From: a virus
Direction: 5' to 3' (one strand)
DNA: 47,146 bases
Virus record (IMG/VR): IMGVR_UViG_3300027970_000044
Location: 1-47,146 of that record
The notes beneath the pieces were generated by a model that did no database searches, was not told the origin of the DNA, and saw only the letters and a list, made by a program, of their open reading frames with translations. This document shows, piece after piece, positions 8,682 to 16,561 of the stretch. The position numbers and the translations under genes were made by a program. The first letter of the stretch is position 1; each line of letters starts with the position of its first letter.

Positions 8682-9083
8682 TTATCTAAGACTGTCAATT
8701 TGAGCTTGAAAATATCCACTAAGCTGCAGTAAAAAACCCAAAGTAACGGCATCCCCAGTTATAGTTGGCCATTGTAAATTAATTATTTTGGTATTCCTCA
8801 TATTTATTCCAGAGCATGTTATTTGCCCAGATACATCAAGTGCAGAAACGGGACTTTCATTATTTATTCCGACCCCATCTTGATTAACAAAAAGACTACT
8901 AACACCAGAACTATCTGACCCAATCTGTATCCCGCTCCCAAAATAACCAAAACCATTTTCAACATTTAAATTGCCACTAGAAATATGCAAAGCTTCTGAC
9001 GGTTGCTTTGTACCAATGCCAATAGAATCGGAAAAATATCCCGATTTGCTTTCAAATAATTTAGATCTAAATATAGCCGACAT
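8682..9083 (-). CDS. Small tail-fibre-like protein, 133 aa
   Basis: It contains two copies of the fibre-type phrase built on GIGTKQPSEALHIS and GINNESPVSALDVSG, the same motif seen in the large fibres at 14155-15927 and 23571-26968. It ends AVTLGFLLQLSGYFQAQIDSLR, a short coiled-coil-like tail. It lacks a recognisable receptor-binding head and may be a short accessory fibre, or a fragment descended from a longer one. An AAAGGA Shine-Dalgarno-like site precedes the start. Confidence 0.82.
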   Translation of the reverse strand: MSAIFRSKLFESKSGYFSDSIGIGTKQPSEALHISSGNLNVENGFGYFGSGIQIGSDSSGVSSLFVNQDGVGINNESPVSALDVSGQITCSGINMRNTKIINLQWPTITGDAVTLGFLLQLSGYFQAQIDSLR

Positions 9084-9146
9084 TTGTCCTTTTAATCACC
9101 CGCTTACCAGTTTGGCACTCTAAAAAACTGCAGTTTATCAATTATT

Positions 9147-9152
9147 ATACAC
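9147..9152 (-). promoter_or_regulatory. GTGTAT element upstream of small fibre gene
   Basis: Minus strand ACGTGTATAATAATTGATAAA, about 70 nt before the start at 9083, in the gap after the glycosyltransferase operon. Confidence 0.5.
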
Positions 9153-9200
9153 GTTAATAATTGAAATTAAAAAAAACTAATTAAATTATAATATTTAGCG

Positions 9201-9422
9201 TCAAAATTTTCTTGGAATATGTAGCAAAATAGTACCTTCTTTGAAATTTGTATCAAATTGTAAAGGATCTCCTTCTACAACATCAAATATATCATATACT
9301 TCGTTTATATAAAACCCATAGTCATGTTTTTCTACTGTCAAGATTTTTTGATTTAATTGCTCGTCTGTGAGCTTATTCAAGTCTTCTTTTAGTTGTTTAT
9401 ATGTATATTCATTCATCTTCAT
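9201..9422 (-). CDS. Hypothetical protein, 73 aa
   Basis: A small acidic protein with a helical N-terminus (YTYKQLKEDLNKLTDEQLNQ) and a beta-rich C-terminal half. Small proteins of this form are frequent in phages and bacteria without a known role. The start overlaps the end of the upstream glycosyltransferase gene by 14 bp (an internal ATG two codons in is an alternative), so it is probably translated from the same mRNA. Confidence 0.78.
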   Translation of the reverse strand: MKMNEYTYKQLKEDLNKLTDEQLNQKILTVEKHDYGFYINEVYDIFDVVEGDPLQFDTNFKEGTILLHIPRKF

Positions 9423-10320
9423 TTCTGGAAATAAAATAATCTCTTATTTCCTTTTCGAATTTTTTACCACTTTCTGACAAGCATAACACTCCGTTATTGC
9501 ACTCTAAATCTTTTTCAATGTTAAATCCTCTTTCATTAAAAATTCCCAGCCTAACAGTGTAGTTTCTTTCTTTTATTTGACCATGATAATTATGCATTAT
9601 TAATCCATCTAAATAATCTACTTTTGCATCTTTGGATTTTTCGCAATAGTCTCTGTACACATTACCCAATAATCTATAATGGAAATGTCCAAAATTTTGT
9701 TTAATTGCCTGTGCTAAAAACCCATCACCACCTCCGACAATACACTTGTCGCATAACCCACCAATTTTATCATAAAAATTCTTGTTTATGCACCACACAT
9801 GCCCAGAGTGACTAAGGGTATTAGGTTTTTTTTGCATTTTTGGGTCGATAAACCATTCACAAAAACTTGTAATAGTATTATAACCCTTTTCTCTAAAATA
9901 TTCATTATTTTCGTGAGATATTTTAAAGTTATTGTCCAGATAGAGGCAATCAGTAAACGGTTGAATGATATCACAGTGTTTTAATTTTTCGATACTTTCT
10001 AATGCCCAATTTGGATTAGCAAACTGTATATCTCTATCTATCCAACAACCATATTGCCAATTTTCTAGACTAGAAAATCCTATGTTTATTAAATTTTCCT
10101 TAACCCATAATACATCGTGCAATTTTACTTTTATATGCTTAAAAACCTGATCTCCGAAATCATCTAACCGAGCATTTTCATCTATAAATCCTTCGACAAT
10201 TATTAATTCAGCATTAGAATATGATTTAAAGTTTTTTAAAAATATATTTAAATTTCGTTCGTTACTTTTATAACCAACAAAATTAAAATAGGGAAGTATT
10301 ACGTATAATTTATCATTCAT
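9409..10320 (-). CDS. GT-A type glycosyltransferase-like protein, 303 aa
   Basis: Probably transfers a sugar from a nucleotide-sugar donor. Residues 91-100 contain GCWIDRDIQF, whose DRD (95-97) fits the metal-binding DXD of GT-A enzymes, and the N-terminal LYVILPYFNFVGY matches the first strand of such folds. VGGGDGFLAQAI at about 195-206 fits the acceptor-side motif of GT2-like enzymes. No membrane segment, so cytoplasmic. Its start overlaps the stop of the next gene upstream (ATGA), which indicates translational coupling with the second glycosyltransferase. It may decorate the virion or alter the host surface; the acceptor is unknown. Confidence 0.78.
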   Translation of the reverse strand: MNDKLYVILPYFNFVGYKSNERNLNIFLKNFKSYSNAELIIVEGFIDENARLDDFGDQVFKHIKVKLHDVLWVKENLINIGFSSLENWQYGCWIDRDIQFANPNWALESIEKLKHCDIIQPFTDCLYLDNNFKISHENNEYFREKGYNTITSFCEWFIDPKMQKKPNTLSHSGHVWCINKNFYDKIGGLCDKCIVGGGDGFLAQAIKQNFGHFHYRLLGNVYRDYCEKSKDAKVDYLDGLIMHNYHGQIKERNYTVRLGIFNERGFNIEKDLECNNGVLCLSESGKKFEKEIRDYFISRNEDE

Positions 10321-11036
10321 GGTACTCTTGGATAGAATATGAATTTTGGTTTATTCTTTTTACCCCGTTTTGAGGGAATATTATCTATTATTTTTTTATC
10401 TAAGATATTTATAAAGTCTTTTGCCATTTGACTAGCATTTTCTCTAGAATAATTTGTATGATATGGATGATCAATAGTATATGAATAATCTCTTATAATT
10501 TTTTTTCTTTTCAATTTGCAATAAGCTCCAAATAGAGAACATATGCCCCATCCAAATTTGGTTTTTAGATATTCTTCCCAATTTGATTGAAATTCTTTTA
10601 AAATATCTTTACCGATAAACCAAGCCGTACAATCAGTGGCTGTTACATTTTTTAAATTATAATCTTCTTCTAATCCTTCATTGTCGATATCTACAATGCT
10701 GGAATGATATTGAGTAAAATCTACGTTCGGAGCATATATGCCATAATTGTATTTAGTATAATAATGTCGCGCAGAGTCTACAACAGGCTTCCAATCATGA
10801 TAGGTTGCATCGCCTTGAACGTGCATCATTACATCACCATCAAACATTTTACAGGCAGTAACAAATTGTTCTGCGAAATATGCGTCTTTATCTAAATTTA
10901 TCCAACTATCTTTCTTATAATCTTCATAACTATTAATCACAGTAACATTATCAAAGATTTCCAAAAGCTGCGATTCAGTTCGCAAAGTCTTCTCATATTG
11001 ACCTTTCCAGTTGAATATAAATGGATGAATTTTCAT
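10317..11036 (-). CDS. Second glycosyltransferase-like protein, 239 aa
   Basis: The phrases MMHVQGDATYHDW (70-82), YGIYAPNVD (98-106) and VTATDCTAWFIGKDIL (131-146) resemble a GT-A domain in which QGDA takes the place of the DXD and TDCTAWFI forms the acceptor strand. It is shorter than typical enzymes and ends in a basic tail. The start codon immediately follows the U-tract of the terminator hairpin at 11048-11084, with no Shine-Dalgarno sequence. It heads a three-gene operon with 9409-10320 and 9201-9422. The donor and acceptor are unknown. Confidence 0.7.
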   Translation of the reverse strand: MKIHPFIFNWKGQYEKTLRTESQLLEIFDNVTVINSYEDYKKDSWINLDKDAYFAEQFVTACKMFDGDVMMHVQGDATYHDWKPVVDSARHYYTKYNYGIYAPNVDFTQYHSSIVDIDNEGLEEDYNLKNVTATDCTAWFIGKDILKEFQSNWEEYLKTKFGWGICSLFGAYCKLKRKKIIRDYSYTIDHPYHTNYSRENASQMAKDFINILDKKIIDNIPSKRGKKNKPKFIFYPRVP

Positions 11037-11047
11037 AGATAAAAAAA

Positions 11048-11084
11048 ATAGGAGCGCGTATGGCTTTATTATACACGCCCCTAT
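11048..11084 (-). terminator. Terminator hairpin that embeds a promoter-like element
   Basis: A 14-bp stem with a 9-nt loop. The two imperfect positions (11053/11079 and 11057/11075) are G-U pairs only in the minus-strand RNA, which shows that the hairpin was selected on that strand. A run of eight U residues follows (11041-11048). It ends transcription of the genes at 11104-12268. The upstream arm contains a GTGTATAATAA element. Confidence 0.8.
11071..11076 (-). promoter_or_regulatory. GTGTAT element inside terminator, upstream of glycosyltransferase operon
   Basis: Minus strand GGGCGTGTATAATAAAGCC. It lies in the first arm of the hairpin, so a transcript started about 7 nt downstream would keep only the second arm and escape termination. 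Confidence 0.5.
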
Positions 11085-11103
11085 TTATATTTTTAAATTT
11101 TAG

Positions 11104-11202
11104 TTACTTTTTATTTTTTCCTGCACCTTTTTGAGAAGATTTAGAACCTTCTTGTTTGGGTTTCTTTTTCTCGGTTTTGTGAGCGTTATTTCCCTTGGCC
11201 AC
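11104..11202 (-). CDS. Short basic Lys-rich protein, 32 aa, GTG start
   Basis: From GTG at 11202 to TAA the frame encodes a very basic peptide beginning (M)AKGNNAHKTEKKKPKQEG and ending GAGKNKK. This MAKGNN...KKPK type of peptide recurs as a small conserved hypothetical in bacteria and phages, to my knowledge, which is why I accept the GTG start. It lies between the 68-aa gene and the terminator. Nucleic-acid or ribosome association is possible from charge alone. Confidence 0.6.
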   Translation of the reverse strand: MAKGNNAHKTEKKKPKQEGSKSSQKGAGKNKK

Positions 11203-11235
11203 TTTTTGTTTCTTTCTTATATTTTCAAGCCTTAA

Positions 11236-11442
11236 TTATGGCTTTGCAAATTCTACAACAGAATTATCTTTCCAACCAGCGGCTTTACCTTCTTTGCGGA
11301 AGGCAAGAACTTGATCGTGTTGAGCTTCTGTTAAGTGAACTTGAGTAACACCTTTTGGAACTTTATCAGCAGTTTGTTCTGTTTCGAACATTCTGTTAAT
11401 TCTTCCCATTGGTCCGACGAATGCGTATTGTTTTGTTTTCAT
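11236..11442 (-). CDS. Hypothetical protein, 68 aa
   Basis: A small soluble protein beginning KTKQYAFVGPMGRINRMFET, then a helical segment rich in Gln/Lys. I recognise no family. The leader is AT-rich without Shine-Dalgarno sequence. It sits 26 bp after the sulfotransferase gene and reads in the same direction. It appears to belong to that short transcription unit, which ends at the hairpin 11048-11084. Confidence 0.78.
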   Translation of the reverse strand: MKTKQYAFVGPMGRINRMFETEQTADKVPKGVTQVHLTEAQHDQVLAFRKEGKAAGWKDNSVVEFAKP

Positions 11443-11467
11443 ATATTTTTTTGTTTGTTTGTTTATT

Positions 11468-12268
11468 TCAGAGACTATTAATCCATTTAAAAGATTGATT
11501 AATTTGTTCTGAAAAGTCTTTCCCTAAAACCTCTTGCCAATCTTTTTTTAAGGGTTCAACTTTGTTTCTTATCTCATGATCTCCATAAGGCCAACCTAAT
11601 TCATGTTCCATTGTATATTGTTCCACGTTATTGAAGTCGTGCTTGAAAGGTTTTTCTTCAAGATATTTCCAAATTTCATTCATAGTATCTCTAGGATTTT
11701 CTGTAAGATCCTCAAAGTGAACAAAGTGAAGTTTGTCTTGATATCTTTTTACTGCATCTGAAAGTCTTTCTACAGCAATTCCAAGTGGTGGAATGTTTAA
11801 CCATCCTTGTGTTCTTTTTTCAACAGTAGTCCAATTTTGTGGGGATTGTTTTTCCACTCCAGTAAAAGGAAAAGGGTGTTGCCGCCATTTCTTTTCAAAC
11901 GAAGTAAGAATTCCACGCATGTCTCTTACGGGAACTAGAACCTTAGCATTGGGCCAAATAGCAAACAACATATCTAAATGTCCTACCCATGAACGGCATT
12001 TGTCTACTACTACTGGACGATCTGTCAATCTATTAAAAGCATTTTCACATCCTCCCTTGACATAATCATAGAATAATGTTTCCCCATCTTTGGGATCGGG
12101 AATGGTTTTAAATTCTTCTGTAGCTGAAAATTGCCGAGCAATATAACCAATTTCATGAAGACCGCTTGTGGCAGTAGAATGAACTCTAGGATTTTGAGCT
12201 AGAAGATTCATCAAGAGAGTGCTTCCTGCACGGGGCAGACCTGATACGAAGTGAATAGTTTTTGACAT
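11468..12268 (-). CDS. PAPS-dependent sulfotransferase, 266 aa
   Basis: Transfers sulfate from PAPS to a hydroxyl or tyrosine acceptor. The 5'-phosphosulfate loop is FVSGLPRAGSTLLMNLLAQ at residues about 7-25, similar to the PRSGTT loop of tyrosylprotein-type sulfotransferases. The 3'-phosphate region is VLVPVRDMRGILTSFEKK, with Arg and Ser in the expected places. I chose the ATG at 12268 over one nine codons upstream because the strand leading to the loop begins there. Sulfotransferases are known in some environmental phages. It lies between the LamG/leucine-rich-repeat adhesin and the glycosyltransferases, which suggests modification of a virion or host surface polymer. The acceptor is unknown. 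Confidence 0.85.
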   Translation of the reverse strand: MSKTIHFVSGLPRAGSTLLMNLLAQNPRVHSTATSGLHEIGYIARQFSATEEFKTIPDPKDGETLFYDYVKGGCENAFNRLTDRPVVVDKCRSWVGHLDMLFAIWPNAKVLVPVRDMRGILTSFEKKWRQHPFPFTGVEKQSPQNWTTVEKRTQGWLNIPPLGIAVERLSDAVKRYQDKLHFVHFEDLTENPRDTMNEIWKYLEEKPFKHDFNNVEQYTMEHELGWPYGDHEIRNKVEPLKKDWQEVLGKDFSEQINQSFKWINSL

Positions 12269-12316
12269 GCAATATATTTTATAGTTAAGAAACAAAAAGT
12301 CAAATAATTTTTTAAT

Positions 12317-12349
12317 TCTTACTCATAAGGATTGGACTTATGAGTAAGA
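12317..12349 (-). terminator. 13-bp hairpin after the adhesin gene
   Basis: A perfect inverted repeat (TCTTACTCATAAG / CTTATGAGTAAGA) with a 7-nt loop lies 10 bp after the stop at 12359. The minus-strand tail after the stem is A-rich rather than U-rich, so it is not a textbook intrinsic terminator in the expected direction. It may be a processing or stability element. Confidence 0.5.
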
Positions 12350-12358
12350 TTGTTTTTA

Positions 12359-13972
12359 TTATAGATCTTTTATAACTGTTACGTTATTGTTTCCTTGGAA
12401 TTCTAATCCAGTTCCAGTTGTCCAAGAATCATCTGAGACTCTAGCATGAATGGTAAGAGGACTTGATGTGTTTTGCAATGCATTAGATCCAATAAATGCT
12501 GCTAATGTTGTATTACAATTAACAGTAGCTAGATTTGTGTTATTATTGAATGCATAGTTTCCAATAGTAGTCACAGAATTTGGAATAGTAACTGAAGTCA
12601 GTTGGTTAGAATGGAATGCACCGTCTCCAATACTAGTTACAGAATCTGGAATAGTAACTGAAGTCAGTTGGTTATTATTGAATGCACTGCTTCCAATACT
12701 AGTCACAGAATTTGGAATAGTAACTGAAGTGAGTTGGTTATTATAGAATGCACCGCTTCCAATACTAGTCACAGAATCTGGAATAGTAACTGAAGTCAGT
12801 TGGTTATAACCGAATGCATAGCTTCCAATACTTGTCACAGAATCTGGAATAGTAACTGAAGTCAGTTGGTTATTACCGAATGCATAGTTTCCAATACTAG
12901 TCACAGAATTTGGAATAGTGACTGAAGTGAGTTGGTTATAACGGAATGCATAGCTTCCAATACTAGTCACAGAATTTGGAATAGTAACTGAAGTCAGTTG
13001 GTTACTATAGAATGCATAGCTTCCAATACTAGTCACAGAATTTGGAATAGTGACTGAAGTAAGTTGGTTAGAACGGAATGTACTGCTTCCAATACTTGTA
13101 GCAGAGGAGCCAATGTCTACATAACCTGCAATGTTTTGTTGGGATTTCCAATCATCTGGAACATTTCCGTTTACTGTGAATAGAATGTTTCCTTCGCTGT
13201 CGTAGATTGTGGTATCTAAAGGAGAGACAAAGCCTCCCCCGCCGCCGCCATCGAGTTCTAAACCATTTCCACTGTTGTAGAGCGCAGCGACTTCTGCATC
13301 AGAGAGTGCTCTGTTCCAAATGCCAACTGCGTCCATTGAACCAGTAAACGGACCATATGTTCCATCTGCATTTTGTCCTAATGAAACTGAACTTCCGCCC
13401 GGAATAGGAGTATTATCTATAGTATCAGAAACACAGTCTACAGACCCATTTATATAAATCTTTAATTGACCGTTATTTCTTACACCAACAAGATGATACC
13501 AAGTGTCAGTAGCTAGTTCTGTTTGGCTGGTTAAACCGTAACCCAAACTGTCTCCACCAAAATTGGCGTATGCTATTGGGAATTTATCTTGTAAATCCAA
13601 TGTAATTCCGCCATTTTGCCAAGCATTACCTGTCAATCCGTTAATTAAAGACTGAGGACCACTTGAATTAGTATCTAATTTGACCCAACATGCTAATGTA
13701 TAGTTAGTAATTCCAGTTTGATCGACAGGAGAACTCATCCAATTACTTCCATCAAACACAGCCGCATTTCCAATTTTACCAGAAGCAAAGGAGACGTTGC
13801 CGTTGTTGGTGAGTGTTCTGTTGTTTCCTGATGAGTCGGAAGTATCGCTTAGTTTGTAGAATGCTTGGAGACCGCTTGCGAGGTTTACTGATCCTCCCCC
13901 GCCGCCGCCTGATGTTGAAAAGATTGTTTTGCCAAAAAGTTTGGTATTTCCTTGTATTTTAATATTTGCCAT
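12359..13972 (-). CDS. LamG plus BspA-type leucine-rich-repeat adhesin, 537 aa
   Basis: Probable receptor- or glycan-binding fibre. A short N-terminus ([18 protein letters not shown]) and a Gly run lead into a concanavalin/LamG-like domain at about 33-235, with [50 protein letters not shown] and [22 protein letters not shown] second Gly run is followed by eight to nine 22-residue repeats of the type [18 protein letters not shown] at about 290-475, the BspA-like LRR_5 pattern. A short divergent cap follows. No signal peptide, as expected for a virion protein. Similar domains are found in bacterial and protist surface proteins, so acquisition from a cellular adhesin is likely. Confidence 0.88.
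   Translation of the reverse strand: MANIKIQGNTKLFGKTIFSTSGGGGGGSVNLASGLQAFYKLSDTSDSSGNNRTLTNNGNVSFASGKIGNAAVFDGSNWMSSPVDQTGITNYTLACWVKLDTNSSGPQSLINGLTGNAWQNGGITLDLQDKFPIAYANFGGDSLGYGLTSQTELATDTWYHLVGVRNNGQLKIYINGSVDCVSDTIDNTPIPGGSSVSLGQNADGTYGPFTGSMDAVGIWNRALSDAEVAALYNSGNGLELDGGGGGGFVSPLDTTIYDSEGNILFTVNGNVPDDWKSQQNIAGYVDIGSSATSIGSSTFRSNQLTSVTIPNSVTSIGSYAFYSNQLTSVTIPNSVTSIGSYAFRYNQLTSVTIPNSVTSIGNYAFGNNQLTSVTIPDSVTSIGSYAFGYNQLTSVTIPDSVTSIGSGAFYNNQLTSVTIPNSVTSIGSSAFNNNQLTSVTIPDSVTSIGDGAFHSNQLTSVTIPNSVTTIGNYAFNNNTNLATVNCNTTLAAFIGSNALQNTSSPLTIHARVSDDSWTTGTGLEFQGNNNVTVIKDL
12560..13090. repeat. 66-bp tandem repeats encoding the leucine-rich repeats
   Basis: About eight copies with an exact 66-bp period (22 codons). 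The LTSVTIP and SVTSIG parts are nearly identical between copies, while the codons just before and after the AF dipeptide differ in every copy. Confidence 0.9.
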
Positions 13973-14091
13973 AATTTTATTTATTTACTTTTTTTTGTTT
14001 TTTACTGCTCGATCTTTTATGTTTCAATGCAGGCTATAAAGATCATCGAGTTGTTTTATTCTAATTTCTTAGAATTTTAAATCAATTTTTT

Positions 14092-14097
14092 TTACAT
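14092..14097 (-). promoter_or_regulatory. ATGTAA variant element after terminator, upstream of LamG/LRR gene
   Basis: Minus strand TATGTAAAAAAAATTGATTT, immediately after the hairpin at 14103-14137 and about 115 nt before the start at 13972. It differs from the GTGTAA element by one base. Confidence 0.3.
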
Positions 14098-14102
14098 ATA
14101 AA

Positions 14103-14137
14103 AGCCTCGCGCAAGGCTAGAACTCACGCGAGGCTTG
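14103..14137 (-). terminator. Terminator of the 590-aa fibre gene
   Basis: A perfect 10-bp stem (AAGCCTCGCG / CGCGAGGCTT) with a 15-nt loop and a short U-rich tail on the minus strand, 18 bp after the stop at 14155. Confidence 0.78.
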
Positions 14138-14154
14138 TTATAATAATTTACTGA

Positions 14155-15927
14155 TTATTGGTTAGAAGCGAACACGTTCAACACAACACCAGCTTCCTGA
14201 ACTTCGTCAGAGAATGTGATGTCAAACCCATTCACAGTTTTGTTCTTGATCACATGGAAGTAAACAACTTCACCTTCAAGCGACGCATTAACAACTGGAA
14301 CAGACGAGAACGCACTTGGGAAAGAAACGGTCATTTGCTCAGTTCCCACTGGGATACTCACTGAAAATGCCTGCTGCTTTGAGAACAAGTTGTCCACATA
14401 ACCTTTTGTGGATGCATGGCTGGAAGTGGTAGGAGCGGCAACTTCAACAGTTCCACTGAATTTACCATTTCCAACAACTTCGAGAGCCTCAGTAGGAGCC
14501 TCTGTATTAACACCAACAACACCAGATCCAACGAACAATGAAGTCGCGCCAGCTCCACCAGCTATTTCTAAACCACCAGTAGCACTAATTGTACCATTGA
14601 CAGTAACATCACCAGTGATCGTACCACCAACGCGCTTGTCGAGATAGTTGTCTTCGATGTCGCTAACGCGGGTATCAAGAGCGCCTTCAGCAGTTGTCGC
14701 ACGGCTAACTTCAGCGGCAAGGTCAGCACTGATAGAAGCTTCAGCACCAGTTGCGCGAGTAACTTCAGCAGCAAGATCAGCACTGATGGAAGCCTCTGCG
14801 CCAGTGGCACGAGTAACTTCAGCAGCGAGATCAGAACTGATAGAAGCCTCAGCACCAGTGGCGCGAGCAACTTCGTCGGAGAGATCCGAAGCAATAGCTG
14901 CTTCAGCGGCTGTTGCGCGAGCAACCTCATCAGCCAAAGCCGAAGATGCACCAGTACTCAATGCAGCAATCGCGTCAGTGAGCGAACCGTCAGCGTTTTG
15001 AAACGCGGTCACAACTTCTGTGAGCGAATCAAGCGCGGTTGGGTCGATGTTACTGAGAACATTGTCAACTCTTGTATTAACAGAAGCTAAATCGGCTGAA
15101 AAAGAGCCAGAGATAGTTGAAATAGTCGAGTTAAGAGTACTAACCTCACTAGTAATTCTCGAATCAAGGGCTGAACCGCTTGAAGCAATACTTGAAGCCA
15201 AATCTCCACTTGCTTGAGCGAGTGATGATCTGATTGAAGTGTTGGTTGCTGACAAATCAGCAGCCAAATTGCCACTAACCGAATTAACATATGAAGTTAA
15301 ATTTGACCCAGTTGACTCAAGTCTGCTTGAAAGGTCACCACTAACTGATTCAATTTTTCCATTAAGAAAAAAACCAGAGGAGGCTAAATCACTTGCGAGC
15401 GAACCACTAACTGAATTGAGGGAGCTGTTTAAAGAAGCTTGAGCGGAAGCAAGACTCGAAGCTAAATTTGAACCAGTTGAAGCGATATCAGAAGCAAGAC
15501 TTCCACTAACTGAGACCAAAGATGCTTCGATATCTGAGCTGAAACTTGCGATACTTGATGTAAGATCACCAGAAAGAGCTGAGATGTTACCATTTATATT
15601 TGACAAGCTGTTTGTCAAACTTGTGGCGAAATTTTGATCATCACCAAGAGCGGCTGCCAACTCATTGAGGGTATTTAAAGCCTCAGGAGCCATATCAACA
15701 ACGGCAGCAATCTGCGCGTCGATTTTTTGGTCAAGAGTGCCATAAACACCAGAAATTGCTGTATTTAAATTATCAGTAGTGGAATCAATTCTAGAATTCA
15801 AAGCTGATTCAACATTTGAAAGCTCGGATACGAAAACCAAACTTCCACTATTGCCAACTTCAATTTTTCCATTTTTGCCACTAACACCTAAGTTACTTAA
15901 ACGAATTTGTTTGAATGCATTTATCAT
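14155..15927 (-). CDS. Long coiled-coil tail fibre, 590 aa
   Basis: A trimeric-fibre type protein. Residues 1-330 are Ser/Ala/Leu-rich heptad-like sequence with recurrent SVSGSLASDIASTGSNL units. Residues 333-422 hold five 18-residue repeats of the form AEVTRATGAEASISADLA. After VGGTITGDVTVNGTISATGG come a GVNTEAPTEALEV motif, a STKGYVD segment and a C-terminal domain of about 70 residues with FSVSIPVGTEQMTVSFPSAF and GFDITFSDEV. That last domain is shared with the neighbouring 161-aa protein. The gene is visibly richer in G and C than its surroundings. It has its own terminator and a GTGTAG element upstream. Confidence 0.88.
   Translation of the reverse strand: MINAFKQIRLSNLGVSGKNGKIEVGNSGSLVFVSELSNVESALNSRIDSTTDNLNTAISGVYGTLDQKIDAQIAAVVDMAPEALNTLNELAAALGDDQNFATSLTNSLSNINGNISALSGDLTSSIASFSSDIEASLVSVSGSLASDIASTGSNLASSLASAQASLNSSLNSVSGSLASDLASSGFFLNGKIESVSGDLSSRLESTGSNLTSYVNSVSGNLAADLSATNTSIRSSLAQASGDLASSIASSGSALDSRITSEVSTLNSTISTISGSFSADLASVNTRVDNVLSNIDPTALDSLTEVVTAFQNADGSLTDAIAALSTGASSALADEVARATAAEAAIASDLSDEVARATGAEASISSDLAAEVTRATGAEASISADLAAEVTRATGAEASISADLAAEVSRATTAEGALDTRVSDIEDNYLDKRVGGTITGDVTVNGTISATGGLEIAGGAGATSLFVGSGVVGVNTEAPTEALEVVGNGKFSGTVEVAAPTTSSHASTKGYVDNLFSKQQAFSVSIPVGTEQMTVSFPSAFSSVPVVNASLEGEVVYFHVIKNKTVNGFDITFSDEVQEAGVVLNVFASNQ
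14662..14931. repeat. 54-bp tandem repeats in the long fibre gene
   Basis: Five 18-codon units encoding the EVxRATxAEAxI pattern. The two central units are nearly identical, which suggests recent expansion. Confidence 0.8.
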
Positions 15928-15988
15928 AATTTTATTTATTTATTTATTTATTTTTTTTGTTGCCATGCTACGCGCATGCAATTACTAA

Positions 15989-15994
15989 CTACAC
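15989..15994 (-). promoter_or_regulatory. GTGTAG variant element upstream of the long fibre gene
   Basis: Minus strand AATGTGTAGTTAGTAATTGC, about 65 nt before the start at 15927. The sixth base differs from GTGTAA. Confidence 0.35.
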
Positions 15995-16030
15995 ATTTTT
16001 TAAATCGATAGAACAATTTTATTTAATAGA

Positions 16031-16516
16031 TTAATTTTTTTCAACCTCTACATTTAATATGTACTGATTAGAGCTTAAAAAGTCGCTAAATGTTATTAAA
16101 AAACCTTCATTTGTTATTTCAGAAATAGAATGTTCGTAAACTATTTCATCAATATTATTTTCTATAAAGCAATAAATAGAAACTGGATCCTTGTCCAAAG
16201 CCTCAGGATAATTAATTCTTAACTCATCAATGCCATATGGAAGCTGAATTTGAAAATTTATATTATCTTCTGCATTCAATTGAACCAAGGTAAGAATTTC
16301 TTGTTTCAATTGGTTTAGCGCATTTAAAACAGGATTCGAAACAGGCTTATCTATGTCTTTAGTATTATCTACGTTTTGCAGACCAATTGAAGCTGCGTCT
16401 ATAGTGACAAAGCCCACCTTGCCATTAATTGATCGAACTGGAGATGAAGAAACCTCTAAAATTACAGTTTTTTCAATTACGTTCTCTTCTAAAACTGTTA
16501 CAACTTGATTAACCAT
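16031..16516 (-). CDS. Short tail fibre or fibre tip protein, 161 aa
   Basis: Residues 27-63 carry the classical fibre phrase VRSINGKVGFVTIDAASIGL then QNVDNTKDIDKPVS, found at trimer attachment regions of many phage fibres. A short coiled coil (NALNQLKQEILTLVQLN) follows. The last 75 residues (FQIQLPYGIDELRINYPEAL ... GFLITFSDFL) align by eye with the C-terminal domain of the 590-aa fibre. It lies between that fibre and the BppU-like gene, so these three probably act together at the tail tip or baseplate. Confidence 0.85.
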   Translation of the reverse strand: MVNQVVTVLEENVIEKTVILEVSSSPVRSINGKVGFVTIDAASIGLQNVDNTKDIDKPVSNPVLNALNQLKQEILTLVQLNAEDNINFQIQLPYGIDELRINYPEALDKDPVSIYCFIENNIDEIVYEHSISEITNEGFLITFSDFLSSNQYILNVEVEKN

Positions 16517-16561
16517 AGATATTTATACATTGAATTTGCTCAATAAATTTTTAAATAATTT

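Noticed and set aside
12269-12295. Upstream ATG at 12295 as start of the sulfotransferase
   Set aside because: The family begins with the strand before the PAPS loop, which fits the ATG at 12268; the extra nine residues add nothing recognisable.
12560-13090. 66-bp periodic repeats resembling a CRISPR array
   Set aside because: The repeats are in frame, encode leucine-rich repeats, have no spacers, and no cas genes are present.
12560-13090. Target of a diversity-generating retroelement
   Set aside because: No reverse transcriptase or template repeat is visible in the window, and the variation is spread over repeat copies rather than one 3' variable region with adenine-specific changes.
14408-15442. 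Several opposite-strand open frames in the long fibre gene
   Set aside because: They result from the low-complexity Ala/Ser/Leu codons of the fibre and lack start signals.
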